This document shows positions 27,389 through 36,810 of a stretch of 64,000 bases of DNA, piece by piece; within the stretch, counting starts at the first letter, position 1; each line of letters begins with the position of its first letter. The notes under the pieces were generated by a model. The model ran no database searches. It saw nothing but the letters and a program-made list of their open reading frames with translations, and was not told where the DNA came from. Made by a program: the position numbers and the translations under genes. The stretch is from Candidatus Gastranaerophilales bacterium (GTDB taxonomy: Bacteria; Cyanobacteriota; Vampirovibrionia; Gastranaerophilales; Gastranaerophilaceae). The stretch lies in NCBI GenBank assembly GCA_944324185.1, contig CALUVI010000002.1:1-64000 (forward strand), in the 5' to 3' direction.

Positions 27389-27491
27389 GTCATTGCGAGG
27401 AAATAGCTATTTAGCCCGAAGCAATCCTGAACAGGTATTACAATTAATAATAATGGATTGCCGCGAAAATCAAAGATTTTCTCGCAATGAC
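27389..27491. repeat. REP-like dispersed intergenic repeat
   Basis: The ends are an 11-bp inverted repeat (GTCATTGCGAG / CTCGCAATGAC). Inside are GCAATCC / GGATTGC and a GAAAATC-AAA-GATTTTC hairpin. Half of it recurs inverted at 37625-37665 (CGTCATTGCTAGGGAATG ... CCCGAAGCAATCCGG). Similar 'GTCATTGCGAGG ... GAAGCAATC' elements are common in many bacterial genomes. Confidence 0.65.
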
Positions 27492-27517
27492 TCTAAACAA
27501 GTAAGTTCATCCTACCA

Positions 27518-27658
27518 TTAAATAAAGACAGTTATAGAGATTGTTCGGGCTAACGCCTTCAAATTGACGGCAATTTGGGAAATAAATCCGCAAGATTGCA
27601 GTCATTCTGAACCCAATGACAATTTAGGGGTGAAGAATCTCTATAACTTTTATTTAAC
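27518..27658. mobile_element. MITE-like element with terminal inverted repeats
   Basis: A perfect 12-bp inverted repeat (GTTATAGAGATT at 27531-27542 / AATCTCTATAAC at 27636-27647) bounds about 117 bp, and an imperfect outer repeat (TTAAATAAA / TTTATTTAA) extends it to about 140 bp. It has no open frame. One half recurs inverted at 37036-37101. No clear target duplication was found, so a hairpin repeat without transposition cannot be excluded. With 27389-27491 it fills most of the 462-bp gap between the acetyltransferase and rny. Confidence 0.5.
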
Positions 27659-27770
27659 TGCTCCTTGTATACAAAATCATGTTTATATGGTATGATAAAA
27701 TTAGTAGTAGTATAAAAATTTTTGAAAATATATGCGATAGAAAAGATTATTGATGAATATAAAATAATTT

Positions 27771-27793
27771 CCGGGTAGGTTATATGTGCCCGG
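27771..27793 (+). promoter_or_regulatory. Stem-loop in the rny leader
   Basis: CCGGGTA and TGCCCGG form a 7-bp stem (one G-T pair) around a 9-nt loop, 45 bp upstream of the rny ATG. RNase Y leaders are sometimes autoregulated. A role here is only suggested. Confidence 0.3.
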
Positions 27794-27837
27794 ACGCCTC
27801 GCGTATATATAAAAAATAGAAAAGGAAAAGGTGCTAG

Positions 27838-29358
27838 ATGGATGCATTATTAGCTATTGCAGCAGTTGTATCAGTAATACTAATTGCTGTAATTGTTGTA
27901 CAACGTGTTAAATACAAAAATCTTATATTGCAGACAGAACAGGCAAAAAAAGATTTACAGGAAAAAGAATCAATTCTGCAAAAAGAAGCAATGATTAAAG
28001 CAAAAGAAGCTTTGCATACCGAAAGAGAACAATTAAACGCTGATGAGAGAGAAAGAAGAAGAGAATTTGCAGCTATTGAAAATAAACTTTCAAAAAGAGA
28101 AGATTTTCTTGAGGATAAAATTCAGGAAATAACAGATAAAGAATGCGAATTAGATAAAATAAAAGACCAGTTAATTGAAAAAGAAGATTATCTGGCTGAA
28201 ATTGTTCAAAAGCAGACAGTAGAGCTTGAACGAATTGCCGGTATGTCAACAGAGGAAGCAAAGAAAATGCTTCTTGAACAATTAAAAAGTGATCTTGCTC
28301 AGGAGCAAATGCAGTTAATAAGAGAAAATGAAGCAAAAATCCGTGAAGATGCTCTTGAAAAATCAAAAGAAATTCTCTCAACAACCATGCAGCGCTGCAT
28401 GATGGATCAGGTAGTAGAATCAACTGTTTCTGTCGTGTCACTTCCGAATGATGAGATGAAAGGGCGCATTATCGGTCGTGAAGGTCGTAACATCAGAACT
28501 CTTGAAACTTTAACCGGCGTTGATTTAATTATTGATGATACTCCGGAAGCTGTCGTACTTTCTGCTTTCGATCCGGTAAGACGTGAAATTGCAAAAATAG
28601 CTCTTGAAAAACTTATTCAGGACGGACGTATCCACCCTGTAAGAATCGAAGAGACTGTAGAGAAATCCCGCGAAGAAGTTGAAAAGAAAATTATGAAAGA
28701 GGGTGAAAATGCTGCCCTTGATATGGGAATTGTTGGCTTAAATAAAGAGCTTATAAAAAATCTCGGACGTCTGTATTATAGAACCAGTTACGGACAAAAT
28801 GTCCTTAAGCATTCGCTTGAAGTCGGTCATATTGCAGGAATGCTCGCGGCTGAGCTTGGCGCAAATGTTTATGTGGCAAAACGTGCAGGACTTTTGCATG
28901 ATATAGGTAAAGCCGTTGACCAGACTCAGGAAGGAACTCACATCCAATTGGGGGTTGAACTTGCTTCCCGTTACGGCGAAAAGCCGGAAGTGATTCACGC
29001 AATTGAAGCCCATCACGATGATGTTACTGCAAATACAATTGAAGCTGTTCTTGTTAAACTTGCTGATGCAATTTCCGCCGGACGTCCCGGCGCAAGACGC
29101 GATACGCTTGAAATTTACATCAAGAGACTTCAAAAGATTGAAGAAATAGTAAACGGGTACGAAGGTATTAAGCAGTCTTTTGCAGTACAGGCAGGGCGCG
29201 AAGTCCGTGTAATCGTTCAGTCAGAAATGTTTGACGATCTTGCTTCCCAAAAACTTGCAAGAGATATTGCAAAGAAAATTGAGGACGAACTGGATTATCC
29301 GGGACAGATTAAAGTTACTGTAGTCAGAGAATTCAGAACAACAGAGATTGCAAAATAA
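27838..29358 (+). CDS. rny: Ribonuclease Y
   Basis: 506 residues in the standard domain order: an N-terminal membrane anchor (about 3-22), a long charged coiled coil (about 30-190), a KH domain ([19 protein letters not shown]), then an HD domain with the metal site [10 protein letters not shown] and [10 protein letters not shown]. It starts bulk mRNA decay by endonucleolytic cuts at the membrane. It is followed by the YmdB-like phosphodiesterase, the conserved rny-ymdB pairing seen in Bacillota and others. AAAAGGAAAAGG precedes the ATG. Confidence 0.96.
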   Translation: MDALLAIAAVVSVILIAVIVVQRVKYKNLILQTEQAKKDLQEKESILQKEAMIKAKEALHTEREQLNADERERRREFAAIENKLSKREDFLEDKIQEITDKECELDKIKDQLIEKEDYLAEIVQKQTVELERIAGMSTEEAKKMLLEQLKSDLAQEQMQLIRENEAKIREDALEKSKEILSTTMQRCMMDQVVESTVSVVSLPNDEMKGRIIGREGRNIRTLETLTGVDLIIDDTPEAVVLSAFDPVRREIAKIALEKLIQDGRIHPVRIEETVEKSREEVEKKIMKEGENAALDMGIVGLNKELIKNLGRLYYRTSYGQNVLKHSLEVGHIAGMLAAELGANVYVAKRAGLLHDIGKAVDQTQEGTHIQLGVELASRYGEKPEVIHAIEAHHDDVTANTIEAVLVKLADAISAGRPGARRDTLEIYIKRLQKIEEIVNGYEGIKQSFAVQAGREVRVIVQSEMFDDLASQKLARDIAKKIEDELDYPGQIKVTVVREFRTTEIAK

Positions 29359-29445
29359 GTGCGGGGTAAATATCGGAGGTAAAGGGGTAAATATTAGTGA
29401 GATGAACCTCAAAAAAACTCTTCTACAGACATTTTGGATTTAATT

Positions 29446-30294
29446 ATGAGTGGTAATACAGTTAAGATTTTATTTTTTGGCGACATAACAGGCAGACAGG
29501 GACGTACTGCCGTAAAGTCGTATGTGAAATCTTTAGAGGAAAAACCGGACTTTATAATTGCAAATATTGAGAATGCCTCTCACGGGTTTGGCTTAACAAA
29601 GAAGAATTATGAAGATTTGTCCTCCTCCGGAATTGATTGTTTTACTTCCGGAAACCATATCTGGGATAAAAAAGATATTTTTGAATATATTGATTCCGCG
29701 GAAAAACTTGTAAGACCGATAAATTATCCTGAAGGTACAAAAGGCGAAGGGTGCAAAGTTTTTGAAGTTAACAGGCATAAGATTGCAGTTATAAACGCTC
29801 TCGGGCGAGTGTTTATGCCGCCTATAGATTCTCCGTGGGAGGTTGTTGCAAGAAAAATTGATGAGGTCAAAAACAACGGTATTGACAGTGTTTTTATAGA
29901 TTTTCATGCGGAAGCAACAGCAGAGAAGATTTGTTTTGCAAAATATCTGGCAAATAAATATAATGACTCTAATTCTGCTTTAATAAAAGCTTTTGTCGGT
30001 ACGCATACACATGTTCAGACAGCGGACGAGAAAGTATATAACGGAATGGCGTATATTACGGACGCCGGATTTTGCGGGGCTGACGAAAGTGTAATCGGAA
30101 TGGAATTTTCCACATCTTTTAAACGTTTGTCGACGAGTATTCCCGAAAGGTACGAAATAGCAGAAACGCCTGTTGCATGTATTAATGGTGTTGAAATCCT
30201 GATTGAAGGAAATTTTGCAACACATATAAAAAGAATTAATTTGTTAGTAGATAATAGTGAAAGTGAGGTAAACCTTGAAATTGGTTGTAAATAA
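29446..30294 (+). CDS. ymdB: YmdB-family metallophosphodiesterase
   Basis: 282 residues of the YmdB/TIGR00282 family. The metal ligands are evident: ILFFGDITGRQGR, ANIENASHGFGLT, TSGNHIWD, VFIDFHAEATAEK and VGTHTHVQTAD. Bacillus YmdB hydrolyses 2',3'-cyclic nucleotides and affects the choice between motility and biofilm, notable given the flagellar genes here. The ATG at 29446 is used; an in-frame TTG lies 12 bp upstream. The ribosome site is weak. It is probably cotranscribed with rny. Confidence 0.88.
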   Translation: MSGNTVKILFFGDITGRQGRTAVKSYVKSLEEKPDFIIANIENASHGFGLTKKNYEDLSSSGIDCFTSGNHIWDKKDIFEYIDSAEKLVRPINYPEGTKGEGCKVFEVNRHKIAVINALGRVFMPPIDSPWEVVARKIDEVKNNGIDSVFIDFHAEATAEKICFAKYLANKYNDSNSALIKAFVGTHTHVQTADEKVYNGMAYITDAGFCGADESVIGMEFSTSFKRLSTSIPERYEIAETPVACINGVEILIEGNFATHIKRINLLVDNSESEVNLEIGCK

Positions 30295-30316
30295 TCTTTT
30301 ACAAACCTTTCAATCT

Positions 30317-30338
30317 CCCCGCTTGAATTGCAAGGGGG
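30317..30338 (+). promoter_or_regulatory. Hairpin masking the ribosome site of the PHP gene
   Basis: CCCC-g-CTTG pairs with CAAGGGGG around a 5-nt loop (one bulged G). The 3' arm is the Shine-Dalgarno sequence (AAGGGGG), which ends 5 nt before the ATG at 30344. Folding would block initiation, so translation may be conditional or may depend on ribosomes arriving from ymdB. Confidence 0.4.
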
Positions 30339-30343
30339 TATAA

Positions 30344-31198
30344 ATGAAAGGGGATTTCCATATACACACCTATTATTCTGATGGTGTTTTTTCTCCGGAG
30401 AAAATCGTGGATTTGTCTTTAGATGCAGGATTGCAGGTTATAGCACTTACAGACCATGATAATGTTTTATCCTATGATGTTGCTATGGAGTATTTAAAGA
30501 CAAAAGAAGTTGACTTTAAGATAATCAGGGGGATTGAGGTTAATACTCTTTATAAGGACTACGAAGTCCATATTCTCGGGTATTTCCCTGATGTTACAAA
30601 ACCGGATTTTAAAAATATGCTTAAAATCCAGCAGCATGCGCGTATAAAACAGACGAAAGAGATTTTACATCTTTTAGCAAAGAAAGAAGGTATTAAAATC
30701 GCGTTTGAAGATGTGAAAAATATGGTTGCGGAAGGCGGCAGTATCGGGCGTCCGCATATAGCTAAAGCCATAACTAACGCCGGCGGAACAAGCAATGTTA
30801 TGGAAGCTTACAGCAAATATATTCACAGGGCATCGCCTGTTTATGTAGAAAGAAAAACTGTATCTCCGTTTGATGCGGTAGAAGTTATTTATGATTCAGG
30901 CGGAATTCCTGTTATTGCTCACCCTTATGATATTGATATAGCTGAAAAACTTATTAAAGAACTTATGAACTGCGGCTTGAGAGGAATTGAGGCATATCAC
31001 CGTAAACACTCGCCGGCAATAGTCGAATATTTTTCTACCATGGCTGAAAATCTGGGGTTGATTGTGACAGGCGGTTCAGACTTCCATGCACCAAACATTA
31101 TGAACGGACAAATAATTCTCGGCAAAAACTTTGTTCCGGAATGGATTTATGATACGCTTATTAATGAAAAGAAACATCTGGATATGGCGCGTGGTTAA
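30344..31198 (+). CDS. PHP-domain phosphoesterase (RNase AM / TrpH-like)
   Basis: 284 residues. The PHP metal-site motifs appear in order: GDFHIHTYYSDG, ALTDHDN, GIEVNT, RPHIAKAI, VIAHPYD and GGSDFHAPN. Relatives (E. coli YciV/RNase AM, cyanobacterial TrpH) are 5'-3' exonucleases or 3',5'-nucleotide bisphosphate phosphatases. It follows rny and ymdB, making a run of three RNA/nucleotide-processing genes. The ribosome site lies in a hairpin (30317-30338). Confidence 0.85.
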   Translation: MKGDFHIHTYYSDGVFSPEKIVDLSLDAGLQVIALTDHDNVLSYDVAMEYLKTKEVDFKIIRGIEVNTLYKDYEVHILGYFPDVTKPDFKNMLKIQQHARIKQTKEILHLLAKKEGIKIAFEDVKNMVAEGGSIGRPHIAKAITNAGGTSNVMEAYSKYIHRASPVYVERKTVSPFDAVEVIYDSGGIPVIAHPYDIDIAEKLIKELMNCGLRGIEAYHRKHSPAIVEYFSTMAENLGLIVTGGSDFHAPNIMNGQIILGKNFVPEWIYDTLINEKKHLDMARG

Positions 31199-31227
31199 GC
31201 GCTAAAATAAGTAGAATAGAGGTATTT

Positions 31228-31806
31228 ATGAGAAGAGGCTTTACGCTTATAGAAGTTTCTATATTGCTGATAATATTTTTGATAGTGACACTGCTTGTTG
31301 CGCCGATGTCTCTGGATGATACTGTTCAGGCAAAAAATACATCCCGCTGGAGAAGTGTGCAATCTGACTTCGGAAATATCTTCTATTCTATTAATACACA
31401 AAAATCCGATCAGCAGGAGAGTATAAAAGATATATTTGAAAATGTAATTTCAAATGAAGTAAAAGGGGCGTCAAAGCCTTACAAAATAACTTTCCTTAAT
31501 GGTACTTATCCAAATGCGACTTATAGATTTAGTGATTATAAATCAACTCTGGGGAATTCTGTTCTTGCGTACAAATTTTATGACAAACCGCAGAATGATT
31601 TGCAGGGGATTTTTATGTATGATGTAAACGGCTCTTCCGGTCCAAATAAATGGGGTAAGGATGTTTTCGGATTTAATATATATTCTGACAGATTTGAGCC
31701 TTTCTGTAAGAGTGATTCAATCAGCAAGCAGAGGCAGGATTGTTCAAAGGATGGAACGGGTCTTTGCTGTTCAAACTATTATTTAATTGGCGGGAGCTTT
31801 GACTAA
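31228..31806 (+). CDS. Type IV pilin-like / pseudopilin protein
   Basis: 192 residues. The N-terminus is a prepilin peptidase site: short leader MRRG followed by FTLIEVSILLIIFLIVTLLVA, with the Glu at +5. The remainder is a soluble domain with four Cys near the C-terminus (PFCKSDSI..DCSKDGTGLCC) likely to form disulfides. It would join a type IV pilus or type II secretion pseudopilus; no other pilus genes are in the window. Stop and next start overlap (TAATG). Confidence 0.85.
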   Translation: MRRGFTLIEVSILLIIFLIVTLLVAPMSLDDTVQAKNTSRWRSVQSDFGNIFYSINTQKSDQQESIKDIFENVISNEVKGASKPYKITFLNGTYPNATYRFSDYKSTLGNSVLAYKFYDKPQNDLQGIFMYDVNGSSGPNKWGKDVFGFNIYSDRFEPFCKSDSISKQRQDCSKDGTGLCCSNYYLIGGSFD

Positions 31807-32384
31807 TGGTAAAAAATGTTTGTGTTTTCGCCTCATCATCTAATCTTTTGGAAGCGTCTTTTTATGAAGATGCTGCAAAGTTGGGTGAATTACTGGGAAA
31901 ACACGGAATGAATATTGTATATGGCGGAAGCCGGCTTGGTGCAATGTATGCTTGTGCTGCTTCCGTTCAAAAATTCGGCGGGAAAATTATCGGAGTTATG
32001 CCGCAAAGACTTTACGATTGCGGAGTTGGTAATCCGGAGGATTGCAGTGAATTCTATTTAACAGAAGGTATGCGCGAAAGAAAAGCCAAGATGGATGAGC
32101 TTTCGGATGCTGTAATTGCTCTGCCAGGAGGTTTTGGTACTCTGGAAGAAATTTCAGAGATGATAGTACAAAAGCAGTTAGGGTATAATACAAAGCCTGT
32201 TATTTTTCTAAATACTAAAGGTTTTTATACTAATTTAATTAAATTCTTTCAGGATATAATTGAAAATCAATTTGCAAAAACTGATACAAAGAATTTGTAT
32301 TATATTGCAAATTCTCCGGAAGATGCGATTAATTATTTGACAAGTTATAATCCTCTTATGAATCGTATTTCCGCTAAATTTTAG
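31806..32384 (+). CDS. LOG-family nucleoside 5'-monophosphate phosphoribohydrolase
   Basis: 192 residues of the lysine-decarboxylase-like/LOG family. It carries VYGGSRLGAM, MRERKAKMDELSDAVIALPGG and the hallmark PGGFGTLEEISE. Such enzymes release the base from N6-modified adenosine monophosphates (cytokinin activation in plants) and act on nucleotides generally in bacteria. It starts inside the stop codon of the pilin-like gene, and its 3' end overlaps the convergent LuxR-type gene by 11 bp. Confidence 0.9.
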   Translation: MVKNVCVFASSSNLLEASFYEDAAKLGELLGKHGMNIVYGGSRLGAMYACAASVQKFGGKIIGVMPQRLYDCGVGNPEDCSEFYLTEGMRERKAKMDELSDAVIALPGGFGTLEEISEMIVQKQLGYNTKPVIFLNTKGFYTNLIKFFQDIIENQFAKTDTKNLYYIANSPEDAINYLTSYNPLMNRISAKF

Positions 32385-32595
32385 TGTTTTGCTCAATAAT
32401 ATTGTGTAATATTGCATAAACTGCTGCCTGAACTTTATTATGAACTCCAAACTTTTTGTAAATACTATCAATATGTGCTTTAACAGTATGTATGGAAATA
32501 CATAATTTTTCTGCAATTTCAGGATTACTTTTCCCCTCGATGATGAGCGAAAGCACTTCTGTTTCTCGTAATGTTAGAATATTTATACTCTCCAT
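32374..32595 (-). CDS. Stand-alone LuxR/GerE-type HTH regulator
   Basis: 73 residues consisting almost only of a LuxR_C helix-turn-helix: ILTLRETEVLSLIIEGKSNPEIA, then ISIHTVKAHIDSIYKKFGV. There is no receiver or ligand domain, as in GerE. The ATG at 32595 is preferred; another at 32613 would add six residues, and neither has a clear ribosome site. It lies between the LOG gene and the giant flagellin (97 bp from the flagellin stop), so it is a candidate regulator of surface or flagellar genes. Confidence 0.75.
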   Translation of the reverse strand: MESINILTLRETEVLSLIIEGKSNPEIAEKLCISIHTVKAHIDSIYKKFGVHNKVQAAVYAILHNIIEQNTKI

Positions 32596-32691
32596 ATAAA
32601 TATAATAATACATTTATGCAAAAATGCTTTAATATATTTTCCAATTTAGAAAATTTACAAAAATTTACAAAATTAGTGTTAAAAAAACTTA

Positions 32692-35600
32692 CTAATTTAA
32701 TCTTTGCAGCAGTCCGAGAACACTTTCCGTTTTTAGGTTTCGTGAAGTTGACATCAAAGTTGCAGAAGCTTCCTGCAGAATCCGATATTTAATAAAATTC
32801 GACGATTCCTCAGCAACATCGGTATCTCTCAGAGTCGAACGCGTTGAAATCAGATTATTAATCTTTAAGATTTGCGCCTCAAGCACGCTGTCTAACCTGT
32901 TTATCGTTGTCCCGATATTCAAAAGCTGGTCTTGAACATCATTAAGCAGTTTATCAATATCTTCCAAACTCTCCAATGCGCCTTCTTGTGAAGAAAAGTC
33001 CACACTAAAATCAAACAAATTGAAACTAATTTCCGTTGAAATAAATTTATCTACGCCGGAGCCTATATCAACCTTAATATTAACTTCAAACGGTCTCGGG
33101 GTAATGTCTACGACGTTACTGTAAATTGTATTCACACCGTTATTTATCATTGTGTTGCGTTCGCCCGCTTCGCCGTCAACGGTGTTATTGTTACCTGAAG
33201 AGATCATAAACGCATCGCTTGAACCTCCGCCGTTTGCAGTGTTGTTATCTCCGTTAATGCTGATATCATCAATATCGGAGCCGCCCTGAATCGTATTACC
33301 ATCTCCGCGAATGGTAAACTCGTTTTCTCCGGCAGTTGATTCTATGTTGTTTCCGTCTCCGCGGACGTCGAATTCATCATCTCCCGAGCCGGTCAAAAGT
33401 TCGTTATTATCTCCTTTTACTGTAATATCCTTGTCTCCGAGGGTTGTCGTGTAATTGTTTCTGTTGCCTTCAATTACAACATCATTTTCCCCGCGGGTGT
33501 TTGTTAATGTGTTTTCGTTTCCGTAAATATTAATTGTGCCCGAAGCGTTTTGGGCGGTTAAATTGTTGTTATTGCCTTGAATCCCGATAATATTAGCGCC
33601 GCTTCCTGCTGTAATTGTGTTTGAAGAAGAGCTTACGACAAAGCGGTTGGCTCCATCACCCGCGTTAACTGTATTTGAGTCGGCATTGATTGTAATTGTG
33701 TTGTTTCCGTCGCCTGCGGTAATGTTGTTCTGCGCGCCTTCTACTACGATTTTGTTATTCCCCGCGCCGGCGTCGATGTTCGTATTATTATCAGAGTTCA
33801 CGTTAATCGTGTCGCCGCCGGCGCCACCTGTTACAGCTAGATTTGTGGATTCATTAAGAGTTATTGTATCGTCTCCGTCATCGCCGTTTAAAGAGTTGTC
33901 GGCACTGTCCATTATTAAAGTGTCATTGCCGGAAAGTCCGTTAATTATGTTATTTGAGCCCTGTTCGATTGTTATGCGGTCGGCGAGATTACTGCCGTTC
34001 ACAACATTGTTATCGCCGCGGATATTGAGAATTGCGTTTTCGTTTGAAGCGGCATTTATCTCAAAGTTTGAGCCGTTGAGGGTAATAACTCCTGTATTAG
34101 GATTCAAAGAATACTGGAGCATGTTTGAACCCGAGAGGTTGTTAGTAACGGTGTAGGTTTTGCCGTTCAGGGTAAAGGTTTGGGTTTCTCCCTGATATGT
34201 AAAAGAGATTCCGCCGGCGTTCGGGTCGCGGCTTACGTTGGATACAGAGCTTCCGGAGCCGTTTATGATGTAGTAGTTATCTCCGGTTCCGCCATCTATC
34301 ATGTTGTTGTCGCCGTCTACAACAAAATAATCATCACCCCCGCCGCCAAGGATAGTGTTATTACTGCCGGTGGCGTAAAATGTGTCATTGCCGGAGCCGC
34401 CGGAGATGCTGGCACCATCAGTATTAATATTGTAGATATTATCCCCGCCGTCGTCAGAAAGATTCGTGACTGATGCATTTATATTGTAGGTATCGTTGCC
34501 TAAACCACCGTTAATTACCCCACTTGATGTTGCATTTACTGTAATTATATCAGCGCCATCATCGCCATACACACTACCATTTGCATTAATAATAATTTCA
34601 TCGTCACCATCACCGCCATAACCAATAGAAGCCGTATTAACCAATGTTATTTTGTCATTTCCGCCTTGACCATAAATCTTAGCGCCATATCCATAGCACC
34701 AAATATTGTCCTCAAGATTACCGCCATAAAAAGTAGTACTCGTTCCATAAACTTTAACATTATGTTTTACATCAGTCTGCCCTGTGATAGCTGCATAATA
34801 ACCTGCAAATGTAATTTCATCTGTTACTGCGTTATATGAATATAGCATTTTTGAATTACGTAAAGTATCTGTGCTCTTAACTGTATAACTAATTCCATTA
34901 ATAGTATCATTTGATTCTAGAACCTGTGCATTATCAGAATCACCAAAACCGCAGATAAAATTATCTTTGCCGGAATTTGATAGAATTTTATTTGTACCGG
35001 ATTTTGCATAGACACTATTTTGAGAACCAGATATAGTTACATTAGTTTGTCCGGTTCCTGCTTCTGCATAACTATAGCTTCCTGTAAAAGTAATATTATC
35101 GACCCCGCTCCCTCCATAATAGAAACTAAAGTTTCCTATGTTAATTTCGTTGTCTCCGGCACCGCCATAACATATTCCTTGCGACTGTAAAGTTACCTTA
35201 TTGCTGCCATTTCCACAATAAACAATATTGTTATAAGTTTTAGCTAATATTGTGTCACCTTGATTGCCTCCATAAAAAGTTATATTGTTGGAGGCAAGTG
35301 CTACATTATGTTTTTTATCTAATGCACCTTTTATAGCAATTTCAGCACCATTTGAAGTTGTAAATATTATTTGACCGGTATCATCTATTTTATAAATTAA
35401 AGTTTGTGCACTATTACCATTGGTAACAATATAATCAATCCCGTTAATATTTAATGTTTTTGTTTCATTTTTTACAAAATCTACAGAACCGGCATTAGCT
35501 TTATCCACATTTACAAGAGTCATTGAAGAGTCAATATTACCATTAATAATATTTGTACCGGAATTTCCATTTATATCTAAGTTTTTTAAATTTTCTTTTA

Positions 35601-36783
35601 AATAGAAGGTGTCATCACCATCACCACCTTTTATCTTTGCATTAGAAGAAAAATTTATATTAAAAATATCATTTCCATTACCGCCATCTACTGTCTGTCC
35701 ATAGACATTCACATTAAGAACATCATCGCCATCTCCGCCATATATTGAATTAATTCCACTACCTTGTAACGTTAAAATATCATTACCAGCTTCACCATAA
35801 CCAAATGAATGATCTCCGTTTATTGTAATTTTATCATTACCATCACCGCCATACAAATAATTGAATGGTCCTGACATTTCTGTTAAAATATCGTCCTTAG
35901 AGCCGCCATAAAAAGATGTATAAGTTCCATTTATAACAATATTGTGCGCAACATCATCCTGACCTCTAATCTCAAAGTTTGAGGCTAATAGAGTTAATTC
36001 TCCCGTTAATGTATCTTTAGAATAAGATAAGTCGTTTGCTGTAGTTAGCTTATTTCTAACAGTATACTGAACTCCATCAATTGTGATGGTTTTAGTCTCA
36101 TTGGCTCCAAAGGATTCAGCACCCTCGATGTCTGCTGCCTGTGGAGACGGGGTGTTGTTTGATTGTGTGGTTGAGATTTGACTTGTGGTTGAAGGCGCCG
36201 CAGGCGCCTTACCTGCGGTCAAAGAAAAAGCCGATGCGGAGGCAGTCGTTTTACCCACGCCGGCAGGATATATATCATATGTTGTATTATTTACTTTTGC
36301 TGCTTTTGTAAGACGATTTATAGCTTTTGTTGATATTGAAGCCGCTCCAGTGTTTTTATCTGCCGGCTTTGAATACAAATTTAAACCGTTATACTCCATC
36401 GTCTCACGGAGCTGAGCAATCTGTTCGATTATTTCATCCGCTTCTGATTGCATGGCATCACGTGATTCAGCGCCATAATTGCCGTTAGATGCCTGAGTTG
36501 CAAGCGCTCTCAATCTTTGCAATAATTCTTCTATCTCCTCAAGACCGCCCTGCGCTGTCTGCAGTAAAGCCAGCCCGTCGCCGGCATTTTGTTGTACCTG
36601 CAGCATTGAAGAGATTTCTTTGTTTAAGTCAGTTATTATGGAATAATTCGCAGCGTTATCTTTTGCGTGGTTGACTTTAAATCCCGTTGTCATCCGCTCT
36701 ATGGAGCTATTTAAGCCGATAGTGTTATCATAAAGTGTACGCTGGAGGATTAAATCCGCAACATCAGTTCCGAAGGTAATCAT
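32692..36783 (-). CDS. Giant modular flagellin-like protein with beta-roll arrays
   Basis: 1363 residues. The ends are flagellin: residues 1-140 (SSIERMTTGFKVNHAKDNAA, LLQTAQGGLEEIEELLQRL) and 1265-1363 (INRLDSVLEAQI, RSTLRDTDVAEESSNF, SVLGLLQRL) form D0/D1. In place of D2/D3 it carries four units, each a roughly 65-residue header (228-293, 438-503, 624-687, 866-930; e.g. INGIDYIVTNG ... FYGGN) followed by a beta-roll array with GGxGxD or GDxNxI repeats (to 430, 620, 848 and 1225). It should form the filament or a minor, very thick filament; the Asp/Asn-rich loops suggest calcium binding. An AAAGGAGGTGGC ribosome site precedes the ATG. No sigma-28 promoter was found within 1 kb, where a repeat mosaic lies instead. 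Confidence 0.85.
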   Translation of the reverse strand: MITFGTDVADLILQRTLYDNTIGLNSSIERMTTGFKVNHAKDNAANYSIITDLNKEISSMLQVQQNAGDGLALLQTAQGGLEEIEELLQRLRALATQASNGNYGAESRDAMQSEADEIIEQIAQLRETMEYNGLNLYSKPADKNTGAASISTKAINRLTKAAKVNNTTYDIYPAGVGKTTASASAFSLTAGKAPAAPSTTSQISTTQSNNTPSPQAADIEGAESFGANETKTITIDGVQYTVRNKLTTANDLSYSKDTLTGELTLLASNFEIRGQDDVAHNIVINGTYTSFYGGSKDDILTEMSGPFNYLYGGDGNDKITINGDHSFGYGEAGNDILTLQGSGINSIYGGDGDDVLNVNVYGQTVDGGNGNDIFNINFSSNAKIKGGDGDDTFYLKENLKNLDINGNSGTNIINGNIDSSMTLVNVDKANAGSVDFVKNETKTLNINGIDYIVTNGNSAQTLIYKIDDTGQIIFTTSNGAEIAIKGALDKKHNVALASNNITFYGGNQGDTILAKTYNNIVYCGNGSNKVTLQSQGICYGGAGDNEINIGNFSFYYGGSGVDNITFTGSYSYAEAGTGQTNVTISGSQNSVYAKSGTNKILSNSGKDNFICGFGDSDNAQVLESNDTINGISYTVKSTDTLRNSKMLYSYNAVTDEITFAGYYAAITGQTDVKHNVKVYGTSTTFYGGNLEDNIWCYGYGAKIYGQGGNDKITLVNTASIGYGGDGDDEIIINANGSVYGDDGADIITVNATSSGVINGGLGNDTYNINASVTNLSDDGGDNIYNINTDGASISGGSGNDTFYATGSNNTILGGGGDDYFVVDGDNNMIDGGTGDNYYIINGSGSSVSNVSRDPNAGGISFTYQGETQTFTLNGKTYTVTNNLSGSNMLQYSLNPNTGVITLNGSNFEINAASNENAILNIRGDNNVVNGSNLADRITIEQGSNNIINGLSGNDTLIMDSADNSLNGDDGDDTITLNESTNLAVTGGAGGDTINVNSDNNTNIDAGAGNNKIVVEGAQNNITAGDGNNTITINADSNTVNAGDGANRFVVSSSSNTITAGSGANIIGIQGNNNNLTAQNASGTINIYGNENTLTNTRGENDVVIEGNRNNYTTTLGDKDITVKGDNNELLTGSGDDEFDVRGDGNNIESTAGENEFTIRGDGNTIQGGSDIDDISINGDNNTANGGGSSDAFMISSGNNNTVDGEAGERNTMINNGVNTIYSNVVDITPRPFEVNIKVDIGSGVDKFISTEISFNLFDFSVDFSSQEGALESLEDIDKLLNDVQDQLLNIGTTINRLDSVLEAQILKINNLISTRSTLRDTDVAEESSNFIKYRILQEASATLMSTSRNLKTESVLGLLQRLN

Positions 36784-36810
36784 GCCACCTCCTTTGGGTT
36801 GTATCCCTCA

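Noticed and set aside
33617-34156. A 179-codon plus-strand frame within the flagellin
   Set aside because: It is the reverse reading of the repetitive beta-roll coding sequence, where stop codons are avoided by composition.
33100-36100. A CRISPR-like periodic pattern in the flagellin gene
   Set aside because: The periodicity is that of in-frame beta-roll codons; there are no identical repeats with unique spacers and no cas genes.
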